Positions 1 to 5,148 of a DNA stretch of 5,179 nucleotides are shown piece by piece (position 1 is the first letter of the stretch; every line of letters starts with the position of its first letter). The position numbers were made by a program, and so were the translations under genes. Source of the DNA: JBKPCD01 sp046727175 (GTDB taxonomy: Bacteria; Acidobacteriota; Vicinamibacteria; Vicinamibacterales; 2-12-FULL-66-21); the NCBI GenBank assembly GCA_046727175.1, contig JBKPCD010000306.1:1-5179 (forward strand). Direction: 5' to 3'. The notes under the pieces were generated by a model. The model was not told where the DNA came from. It saw nothing but the letters and a program-made list of their open reading frames with translations, and searched no databases.

Positions 1-3
1 GGA

Positions 4-64
4 GCGGGGCGGAGGGGCCCCGCGAGCGAGGGCGGAAGGGGGTCCGGGGGACGAAGTCCCCCGG
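4..64. repeat. Two GC-rich hairpins before the MerR gene
   Basis: Two inverted repeats are directly visible. The first has 7-bp arms, GCGGGGC at 4-10 and GCCCCGC at 17-23, around a 6-nt loop. The second has 9-bp perfect arms, CCGGGGGAC at 44-52 and GTCCCCCGG at 56-64, around a GAA triloop. C-GAA-G triloops are known to be very stable in DNA. The second hairpin ends 6 nt before the regulator ATG at 71, and there is no T-run after it on either strand, so it is not a typical intrinsic terminator. It may be a dispersed intergenic palindrome, or a structure that limits ribosome access. No promoter hexamers or Shine-Dalgarno sequence are visible in 1-70. Confidence 0.6.
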
Positions 65-70
65 TTAAGA

Positions 71-601
71 ATGGAATTGAAGAATACATACAGCGCCCGG
101 GAAGTCGCCGCCCTGACGGGATTGTCCGCGCGACAACTGCAGTGGTGGGATGCCCGGCGGCTGTTTGCCCCGGCAGTTGCTCCCAAGCGAACGCCCGCCG
201 GCGGGTTCACGGAGCGTCGGTACACGCCGGTCGATCTGCTCGAGCTGATGGTGCTGGCGGACCTGCGCCGGCAAGGGTTGTCCGTCGCACGGCTCCGCCA
301 GCTTCTGCAGACGTTGCGAAACGTTTTCGGCATCCGCCTGTTCGATGCGGTTGGCGGGACAGGTCCGCTGACGATGCTGACCGACGGCCGCGACCTCTAC
401 GCGCGAACTTCGTCAGGCCAGTTCTACAACCTGCTGCGCGCCCCAGCGCAGCCCCTGCTCGTCGTCGGCATGGAGCCTGCGCTGCGGGAAGTCACCGCAA
501 AAGCTAAAAGAAAGGGAAAAGGGAAAAGAGAGAAGGGAAAACGGCGTCAGCCGATTGGAAAAACCTTGTCCAAACCGTCGGCCGGCCGCGGGATCACGTG
601 A
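71..601 (+). CDS. MerR-family transcriptional regulator with lysine-rich tail
   Basis: A 176-residue protein, predicted to be a cytoplasmic DNA-binding dimer. Residues 7-25 (YSAREVAALTGLSARQLQWW) form the MerR-type helix-turn-helix. Residues 45-60 (GFTERRYTPVDLLELM) form the wing and second helix. Residues 61-84 resemble the linker/dimerisation helix. Residues 85-140 are a short effector-side region with TDGRDLY and a Pro/Leu-rich stretch; there is no MerR-type metal-binding cysteine set, so its signal is unknown. The ATG at 71 is chosen because it places the HTH at the usual N-terminal position, although no Shine-Dalgarno is visible and a hairpin ends 6 nt upstream. From about residue 143 the sequence becomes KRKGKGKREKGKRR and then runs antisense to the end of the shell gene. 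This tail comes from a purine heptamer tract and is probably not ancestral. The gene converges on the BMC shell gene with a 55-bp overlap. Regulation of that gene is possible but unproven. Confidence 0.85.
   Translation: MELKNTYSAREVAALTGLSARQLQWWDARRLFAPAVAPKRTPAGGFTERRYTPVDLLELMVLADLRRQGLSVARLRQLLQTLRNVFGIRLFDAVGGTGPLTMLTDGRDLYARTSSGQFYNLLRAPAQPLLVVGMEPALREVTAKAKRKGKGKREKGKRRQPIGKTLSKPSAGRGIT
506..541. repeat. Homopurine tract of GGGAAAA heptamers
   Basis: This is a 36-nt stretch of only A and G on the plus strand. From 514 it reads as four 7-nt units: GGGAAAA (514-520), GGGAAAA (521-527), GAGAGAA (528-534) and GGGAAAA (535-541). It encodes the lysine-rich tail of the MerR protein and stops 5 nt short of the shell-gene stop codon. 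Read from the minus strand it is a TTTTCCC-rich pyrimidine run just downstream of the shell gene, which could also help end that transcript. The 7-nt period is shared with two other tracts in this window. Confidence 0.75.
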
Positions 602-834
602 ACGCCCACGAGCTCGCCGACGCGCCGAGCCGCAGCAGCTCCTGCATCGGTTGCGGCTTTCACCGAACCCACGTCGCCGCGCACGATGGCAGTCACGAGA
701 CCGGCATCCACCTTCTGCCACCCTACGAAGACCACGTTCGCGGCTTTGACCATCGCGTCAGCCGCCTCGATCATCCCGACGAGGCCGCGCGTTTCCACGA
801 GTCCAAGGGCTTCGCCAGGCAGCTCTTTCGGCAT
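547..834 (-). CDS. Bacterial microcompartment hexameric shell protein (BMC-H)
   Basis: A 95-residue single-domain BMC protein, close to the usual BMC-H size. Family members assemble as flat hexamers that tile the facets of protein-shelled organelles, with a central pore for metabolites. The hallmarks are in order: ALGLVETRGLVG (9-20), IEAADAMVKAANV (22-34), the pore strand around GWQKVDAGLVT (38-48), VRGDVGSVKAATDAG (51-65) and the end VHVIPRPADGLDKVFPI (78-94). The ATG at 834 is chosen because the BMC fold starts about 8 residues in. The frame stays open upstream to 1008, but that extension translates the repeat and the end of the neighbouring gene. No good Shine-Dalgarno is visible. The pore segment reads V-D-A-G where the well-studied PduA/EutM proteins have I-G-S-G or I-G-G-G. 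The gene lies 77 nt downstream of a D-TA-family enzyme gene. No pentameric (BMC-P) or trimeric (BMC-T) shell gene and no signature enzyme core is in the window. The family assignment is firm; the cargo is unknown. Confidence 0.93.
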   Translation of the reverse strand: MPKELPGEALGLVETRGLVGMIEAADAMVKAANVVFVGWQKVDAGLVTAIVRGDVGSVKAATDAGAAAARRVGELVGVHVIPRPADGLDKVFPIG

Positions 835-858
835 GCGCTGGCATTCTACTGTAAACGC

Positions 859-900
859 CGTGCCTCGTGCCTGAGGCACGAGGCACCAGGCGCCAGGCAC
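859..900. repeat. Palindromic heptamer array between enzyme and shell genes
   Basis: Six consecutive 7-nt units: CGTGCCT twice (859-872), GAGGCAC twice (873-886), then CAGGCGC (887-893) and CAGGCAC (894-900). The change of orientation after the second unit creates a perfect 12-bp inverted repeat, 860-871 with 875-886, around a TGA loop. On the minus strand the stem is followed after a few bases by TTTAC, which is weak as a U-tract. The array fills most of the 77-nt gap between the D-TA-family gene (ending at 912) and the BMC-H start (834). It could act as a partial terminator or attenuator that sets shell-protein expression apart from the enzyme, or it may simply be a mobile or expanding repeat. 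Only the structure is directly seen. Confidence 0.85.
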
Positions 901-911
901 GGCACGCTCTC

Positions 912-2039
912 TTATGTGATCCGCCCTCGCGCACTCACGTCGAGCCGCTCCTCGACCTTCTCCCCATTGACGAGCCACACGGTATCGACCAGATTCGATA
1001 CCACGCACGAGTGGTTCGGGACGACGCGCACGAGATCGCCAGGCACGAGCTCACGCGTCGCACCAGACACGCGAACGGTGGCGTGTTCTTCGGATAGTCG
1101 CTCGATCGTGAGCGAAGCGTCGGGCACGGGATTCTCGAGACACTCGAACACGGCGCCATATCCTCGCGTGTCCACGGAACAGCCGCGGGCCTGATCGTTT
1201 GTCAGGGTCTTGCTGCCGCAGTCGAGAATCACTCGATCGGATGCGGGACGACTCACGACGCGCGCCAGCACGGTCAGCGCACAGTCGTCCCACGTCGCCG
1301 AACCAAGCGCGACCTGTGTGCGATCGTAGTAGATGTAATTGCCAGGCCGAATCTCCGTCAGTCCGTCCTGCTGGACGCTGAAGCGGGCGGTCGGTGTTGC
1401 GCCGACACTGACCTCGTCAACGGGGACGCCCAGATCGTTCACGCGGGCCGCGAGGTCGGTAAGGAGCGACGCCTCGGTTTCCGCAACTGCTGCAATTTCA
1501 GCTTCGGAGTTCGCCAGATACGCGTGCCCGGCGTGGCTGAGGAGCCCGCGAAACGTGAGCCCCGGCATCTCCGCGACCCGCGCGACGAATTCCGCCGCGT
1601 CGCTCGCTCCGGGATCGATTCCGCATCGATGAAATCCCACATCTACTTTCACGAGCACGTCCGCGCGTCGTCGTGCCCGGTGCAGCGCGTCGGACCAGCC
1701 GCGCGCGACGCCGAGGTGGTCGACGATGAAGGAGAGGCGGGTCTTGTCGAGCAACGCGAGCACGCGGTCGGCGTTGACAGGCTGCAAGGGGTACGGCAGC
1801 CGTATGTTCTCGATGCCCGCGTCCGCGAAGACCTCTGCCTCGCCGAGCTTGGCGCAACAAATGCCGATCGCGCCGCGCCCGATCTGTACGCGTGCGAGCT
1901 CAGGCGACTTGTGCGTTTTGGCATGCGGCCTGAGTCGAAGTCCGCGCGCCGAAGCCGCCGCTTGCATGCGGTCGATGTTTCGTTCGAGCCTGGTGTGGTC
2001 GACGAGCACGCAGGGCGTGCGAAGGTCTGAGAGAGTCAC
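912..2039 (-). CDS. D-threonine aldolase / D-serine dehydratase-family PLP enzyme
   Basis: A 375-residue cytoplasmic enzyme of the fold-type III PLP family: an alanine racemase-like N-terminal barrel followed by a D-serine-dehydratase-like C-terminal domain. The start LSDLRTPCVLVDHTRLERNI is typical. RPHAKTHKSPE (37-47) carries the expected Schiff-base lysine, K41. VKVDVGFHRCGI (130-141), LSHAGHAY (168-174) and EIRPGNYIYYD (229-239) match conserved barrel segments. VPNHSCVV (340-347) gives the probable metal ligands H343 and C345. In this family H-x-C is known from zinc-dependent eukaryotic D-serine dehydratases, while characterised D-threonine aldolases use H-x-D. The reaction could therefore be D-Ser to pyruvate and ammonia, D-Thr to glycine and acetaldehyde, or cleavage or dehydration of a 3-hydroxy-D-aspartate. 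Start is GTG at 2039, with GGGGG almost abutting it; no in-frame ATG lies between the upstream gene's stop and this GTG. It follows DUF1501 by 44 nt and precedes the shell gene. No obvious encapsulation helix is seen at either end. Confidence 0.9.
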   Translation of the reverse strand: MTLSDLRTPCVLVDHTRLERNIDRMQAAASARGLRLRPHAKTHKSPELARVQIGRGAIGICCAKLGEAEVFADAGIENIRLPYPLQPVNADRVLALLDKTRLSFIVDHLGVARGWSDALHRARRRADVLVKVDVGFHRCGIDPGASDAAEFVARVAEMPGLTFRGLLSHAGHAYLANSEAEIAAVAETEASLLTDLAARVNDLGVPVDEVSVGATPTARFSVQQDGLTEIRPGNYIYYDRTQVALGSATWDDCALTVLARVVSRPASDRVILDCGSKTLTNDQARGCSVDTRGYGAVFECLENPVPDASLTIERLSEEHATVRVSGATRELVPGDLVRVVPNHSCVVSNLVDTVWLVNGEKVEERLDVSARGRIT

Positions 2040-2083
2040 ACCCCCGAGTATGGCAGAAACTGCGAAGGGGACGGGACTGTCCC
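2040..2083. other. Short intergenic spacer with small palindrome
   Basis: This 44-nt gap separates the DUF1501 stop codon from the GTG of the D-TA-family gene. It holds GGGACTGTCCC (2073-2083), a 5-bp inverted repeat around one base, and a weak 4-bp stem GCAG/CTGC (2053-2063). There is no T-run and no recognisable promoter. The short distance suggests read-through from DUF1501 into the enzyme gene, so co-transcription is possible, but the sequence alone does not show it. Confidence 0.4.
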
Positions 2084-3313
2084 TTAGCCGATCGCGCCGA
2101 TCGACGTCGGACCCCTGAAACCAGGGAATACGGGACGCGTATCGTTCAGGCCCAGATGACCGTGGACGACCTCTGAGAACACCGTCCGAAAGTCCGTAGT
2201 GACCGCCAGGTCGCGTCCTTCATAACGCTGCTCGCGCGCGAGGCCTGGCCACTTGCCGTAGACCTTGCCGCCGCGCACGTTGCCGCCGATCATCATCATC
2301 GCGTTGCCGTGACCGTGATCCGTGCCGCGGTTGCCGTTTTCGGCAACGGCACGCCCGAACTCCGACATGGTAAGGACGACGACGTCGGACATGCGGTCGC
2401 CGAGATCGCGGACGAATGCTGCAATGCCGTTGGCGAAATCGTCGAGACGGTTGGCGATCAGTCCGTTGGCGGCCCCTTCGTTCACGTGATGGTCCCAGTT
2501 CCCCGATTCGGCGACCGCGACCTCGAGGCCGACGTCGGCTTTTATCAGCTGTACGATCTGCTTGAGCGCTTCGCCGTACGGCGATCGTGGATATTCAGCG
2601 CCGTTCTCCGGTTGATACCGTCGCGGGTCGGCGTTCTTCAGCATCTTGACGGCATCGAACGCCTCACGCCCGGTCTGATGCAGAACGCCCTGCGCAGCGG
2701 CCGCATACTCCGCTTCGAAAGACGCCTGCATCATCTCTCCAGCGCGGATCCCGAACTGACCGATTTGCCCGATCGCGAGCGCCGGCTCGAGACCTTGCAA
2801 CGATCGCGGAAGCTGGGGCGACAAGGCGACGGCGCGGAACGGCGTGGCGGCTTCGTGCTCGCGCGCATGCAGGTAGCGGTTCAACCATCCGTCCTGCGTG
2901 CTCTTCACGCCGGGCGTGGCCGTCTCCATGTAGTCCTGCGCGTCGAAGTGCGAGCGCGTGCCATCCGGCGAACCGCACGCGTGGACGATCGCGAGCTGAC
3001 GGGCGTCGTACAGCGGCTTCAACGGCGCGAGCCGCGGATGCAGCCCGAAGAATCCATCCAGGTCGACGGCGGCACCCGGATCCGATCCCGGCTGCGCGAT
3101 CGCGATGGACGGCCGTGCCGCGTAGTAGTCACGCTCGCCGAACGGGATGATCATGTTGAGGCCATCGACCGCGCCGCGCTGGAAGATCGTCACGAGCACG
3201 CGGCGGCGCGGATTCCCCGCGCCAGCCACCGTCCGCGCGAGAAATGCGGGAGCAAACCCAAGGCTGACGAGCGCGAGCCCGCCGTTCTTCATGAATACGC
3301 GCCGGGTGATCAT
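2084..3313 (-). CDS. DUF1501 family protein, Tat-exported
   Basis: A 409-residue protein, about the usual DUF1501 length. Function is not established; the family is related to the alkaline phosphatase/sulfatase fold. The N-terminus has a twin-arginine export signal: TRRVFMK (3-9), then the hydrophobic GGLALVSLGFAPAFLA (11-26), so it probably folds in the cytoplasm before crossing the membrane. The mature part shows FQRGAVDGLN (44-53), RDYYAARPSI (61-70), GNWDHH (271-276, usually GGWDTH), MSEFGR (316-321), GTDHGHGN (330-337) and TDFRTVFSEV (373-382), all typical of the family; the His/Asp clusters may bind metal. The ATG at 3313 places the RR motif correctly and has an AGAAGG ribosome site 9 nt upstream. 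It sits 6 nt after the DUF1800 stop codon. DUF1800 and DUF1501 genes commonly occur as a pair and are thought to act together outside the cytoplasm. Family call is firm, role unknown. Confidence 0.93.
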   Translation of the reverse strand: MITRRVFMKNGGLALVSLGFAPAFLARTVAGAGNPRRRVLVTIFQRGAVDGLNMIIPFGERDYYAARPSIAIAQPGSDPGAAVDLDGFFGLHPRLAPLKPLYDARQLAIVHACGSPDGTRSHFDAQDYMETATPGVKSTQDGWLNRYLHAREHEAATPFRAVALSPQLPRSLQGLEPALAIGQIGQFGIRAGEMMQASFEAEYAAAAQGVLHQTGREAFDAVKMLKNADPRRYQPENGAEYPRSPYGEALKQIVQLIKADVGLEVAVAESGNWDHHVNEGAANGLIANRLDDFANGIAAFVRDLGDRMSDVVVLTMSEFGRAVAENGNRGTDHGHGNAMMMIGGNVRGGKVYGKWPGLAREQRYEGRDLAVTTDFRTVFSEVVHGHLGLNDTRPVFPGFRGPTSIGAIG

Positions 3314-3319
3314 GGCGAC

Positions 3320-5014
3320 CTACCTTCTCTGGAACTCTGGTGAGCCCAGGACGAGGGCAAGCGCCTGCGGCGTCTCCGTCGCCCTGGCAATCGTGGCGGC
3401 TGTCGATTCGGACAGATCTCCGGCGAGCGCGCCGTTGACGATCGCCGTGCGCGCCTGCTCCGGATCGCCCGATGGCGCGTTGGCAGCGGCGGGGAATCGG
3501 CCGCTCGTGAGCGCGACTGCGAAGTTCATGCGATTGAGCAGCGCGCCTGTGTTGACCCACGCGTCAGCCCGATCGGGATATCCTGTCGGGGGCTGACACA
3601 TGTAGGGCGGCATGCCGAGTTCGCGCAGCGCTTGAACCGCAGGAAGGGCGTTCGGCAAATCGACCCCGCTCGCACGCACCGCACTGACCACGAACTCGAA
3701 GGGTGTTTTGACTTTTGCTCGATACGCCGCGGGTGCAAAGAACTCCGGTGACGTGATGATCGCTCGCACGACTTCCCTGATGTCGCCATCGGTCTCGCGG
3801 AATCGCCGCGCAGCTGTGTCGACGAGAGATTTTGGCGGTTCGTCGGAGACAAAACGGCGCGCGAGCTTCGCGGCAATGAATCGTGCTGTCGATGGATGTT
3901 TGGCGAGAATGTCGAGCACCTGCTCTCCATCCTTCTTGCCGCCGCCCGCCTTGATCGTGTGCCCGAGCACCACCTTCTCTCGATCGTCGTGCATGCGCGG
4001 CTCGAAGCGGAAGTTTCCGCCCAGACGAGGCGTGGCGATCGTCCATCCGGTGAATGCGCGCGCAACTTCCTGAACGTCTTTCTGCGTGTAGCCGCCGTCG
4101 ACGCCGAGCGTGTGCAGCTCCATCAGCTCGCGCGCGTAGTTCTCGTTGATTCCTCGAGGCCGCCGATTCTGCGCGGCGGAGGGAGGATCCGCGAGCGTCG
4201 CAGGGCGTCCCGTGTCGATGCCCGGTCGTGCGACCGGCATGCGTCGGGGATATGCACGGAATGGATTTCGGGCGGGCGCTGACGAATCCGTCATCCCGTT
4301 CTCGAGCGGCGACGAGCTCTGCCAGTTATCCAGATAGAAGAGCATCGCGGGGCTTTCGGCTGTGGCCTTCAGCAGGTCGCGAAACCTTCCGAGCGCGTGC
4401 GGTCGAATCACGTCGCGCTCGTACGCCGTCAGGTAGAGGCGCGTCTGTCCCTTGCCCGCGAACACGTTGAAGTGGTTGAACCAGAAGTCGACCATGACCT
4501 CCTCGAGCTGCCGCTCGCTGTAGGCGGCGCGCAGGATCTTCTGCTCCGACAGCTCCACGAGCACCTGACGCTCTCCGCGGAGCGCGTCGAGCCGCTGCGG
4601 CGCGCGCATCTCACGCGCACCGGCGCCGGAATTCATAGTTCCGTCCTGAGATTGTTGCTGCTGCTGTTGCTGTCGTCGCGCCATGAGGGCCGGCAGGAAG
4701 TAATCGTTCGAGAGCTCGCGCGTGCTCTTCGTCAGCGTCTCGAAGGACGACAACTTTGCGGCCATGGCCGTGTCGGGCAGGCGACTCGGCTGCAGCTGTT
4801 GCTCGACATACGCCTGCAGCCCGAGCTGACGAACCCTCATGAGGTCGCCTGGCGCCGGCCCGAAGCCAATGCGATTCAGGACGTGCACGATCGTGCGGTC
4901 ATCCGGGTGTGTGGGGACGGACGATTTCTTCTCGGCAAGCAGCGCAGGATCACAGACGGAGAGCGCGGCGATGCCCGTCAGCAGAACGCTGAGAAAACGG
5001 CCCGATGTGCGCAT
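3320..5014 (-). CDS. DUF1800 family protein, Sec-exported
   Basis: A 564-residue protein of unknown function. Residues 1-27 look like a Sec signal peptide: R2 and R6, hydrophobic FLSVLLTGIAALSV (7-20), probable cleavage after ALLA (24-27). C21 is preceded by V, so it is not a good lipobox. Family segments in order: HVLNRIGFGPAPGDL (44-58), MVDFWFNHFNVFAGK (174-188), INENYARELMELHTLGVDGG (289-308), VARAFTGWTI (317-326), HPSTARFIAAKLARRFV (373-389), DIREVVRAIITSPEFF (411-426), VKTPFEFVVSAVRA (435-448) and MCQPPTGYPD (472-481). Two low-complexity parts stand out: seven glutamines at 115-121 inside a charged, disordered-looking stretch (about 112-140), and a Pro/Arg/Ser-rich insert at about 232-287 just before the conserved NENYAREL segment. 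The ATG at 5014 has GAGAGG 6 nt upstream. It heads the minus-strand gene run and is followed 6 nt later by DUF1501, its usual partner. Family assignment is firm. Confidence 0.94.
   Translation of the reverse strand: MRTSGRFLSVLLTGIAALSVCDPALLAEKKSSVPTHPDDRTIVHVLNRIGFGPAPGDLMRVRQLGLQAYVEQQLQPSRLPDTAMAAKLSSFETLTKSTRELSNDYFLPALMARRQQQQQQQSQDGTMNSGAGAREMRAPQRLDALRGERQVLVELSEQKILRAAYSERQLEEVMVDFWFNHFNVFAGKGQTRLYLTAYERDVIRPHALGRFRDLLKATAESPAMLFYLDNWQSSSPLENGMTDSSAPARNPFRAYPRRMPVARPGIDTGRPATLADPPSAAQNRRPRGINENYARELMELHTLGVDGGYTQKDVQEVARAFTGWTIATPRLGGNFRFEPRMHDDREKVVLGHTIKAGGGKKDGEQVLDILAKHPSTARFIAAKLARRFVSDEPPKSLVDTAARRFRETDGDIREVVRAIITSPEFFAPAAYRAKVKTPFEFVVSAVRASGVDLPNALPAVQALRELGMPPYMCQPPTGYPDRADAWVNTGALLNRMNFAVALTSGRFPAAANAPSGDPEQARTAIVNGALAGDLSESTAATIARATETPQALALVLGSPEFQRR
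3323..3328 (-). promoter_or_regulatory. Ribosome binding site of DUF1501 inside the DUF1800 end
   Basis: On the minus strand AGAAGG lies 9 nt before the DUF1501 ATG. The same six bases encode the last two arginines of DUF1800, directly followed by its TAG stop. Ribosomes finishing DUF1800 would terminate on the start site of DUF1501, which suggests translational coupling of the pair. Confidence 0.7.
4652..4672 (-). repeat. CAR trinucleotide run encoding seven glutamines
   Basis: Seven consecutive glutamine codons in DUF1800 (residues 115-121), reading CAG, CAA, CAG, CAG, CAG, CAA, CAA. Mixed codons suggest selection for, or at least long retention of, the glutamine run rather than very recent slippage of a pure triplet. 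It lies in a hydrophilic linker, so small length changes would probably be tolerated. Confidence 0.7.
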
Positions 5015-5020
5015 GTCCGA

Positions 5021-5026
5021 CCTCTC
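5021..5026 (-). promoter_or_regulatory. Ribosome binding site of DUF1800
   Basis: GAGAGG on the minus strand with 6 nt to the ATG at 5014 is a good Shine-Dalgarno match and supports the chosen start. The heptamer repeat array begins 11 nt further upstream, so any promoter must lie within or beyond that array. Confidence 0.65.
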
Positions 5027-5037
5027 GAGCGGCGGTA

Positions 5038-5148
5038 CAGGTTACTGGTTCACCGGTTCCGGGTTTCAGCTTCAGGTTCCAGGTTCGAGCCGGCTTATCA
5101 GAACCAACGCGCCGGAAACCAGGAACCGGAGAACCTGGAACCTGTCAC
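5038..5148. repeat. Inverted heptamer array (CAGGTTC family) upstream of DUF1800
   Basis: About seven degenerate 7-nt units of the CAGGTTC type occupy 5038-5086, and about five units in the opposite orientation (GAACCTG type) occupy 5114-5148. CAGGTTCCAGGTTC at 5073-5086 is exactly complementary to 5131-5144. The outer part 5047-5067 pairs with 5115-5135 at 19 of 21 positions. The central part (5087-5113) is not repetitive. The array sits within the 165-nt region upstream of DUF1800 and would form a large imperfect cruciform or RNA hairpin. The remaining edge bases, 5149-5179, show nothing that can be called. Confidence 0.82.

Noticed and set aside
44..64. Rho-independent terminator before the MerR gene
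   Set aside because: The stem is strong, but no T-run follows it on either strand.
3..68. Possible 3' end of an upstream plus-strand gene ending at TAA 66-68
   Set aside because: The frame is open to the window edge, but it translates the hairpin region into Gly/Arg-rich sequence with no recognisable domain. The window is too short to judge.
843..848. TAGAAT on the minus strand as a -10 box for BMC-H
   Set aside because: It lies only 8 nt from the start codon, and no -35-like hexamer is found at the right distance (that position falls in the heptamer array).
835..1008. N-terminal extension of the BMC-H frame to 1008
   Set aside because: The extra 58 residues translate the heptamer array and the 3' end of the neighbouring gene in another frame. 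The BMC domain starts normally from the ATG at 834.
1524..2030. Plus-strand open frame opposite the D-TA-family gene
   Set aside because: Antisense shadow of a well-supported enzyme gene, with no motifs of its own.
2309..3343. Long plus-strand open frame of 344 codons opposite DUF1501
   Set aside because: It lies fully antisense to a gene with clear family motifs and has no recognisable domain. Its openness follows from the GC-rich third positions of the real gene.
5038..5148. CRISPR array
   Set aside because: The repeats are contiguous degenerate 7-mers with a change of orientation, without unique spacers of constant length, and there are no cas genes.
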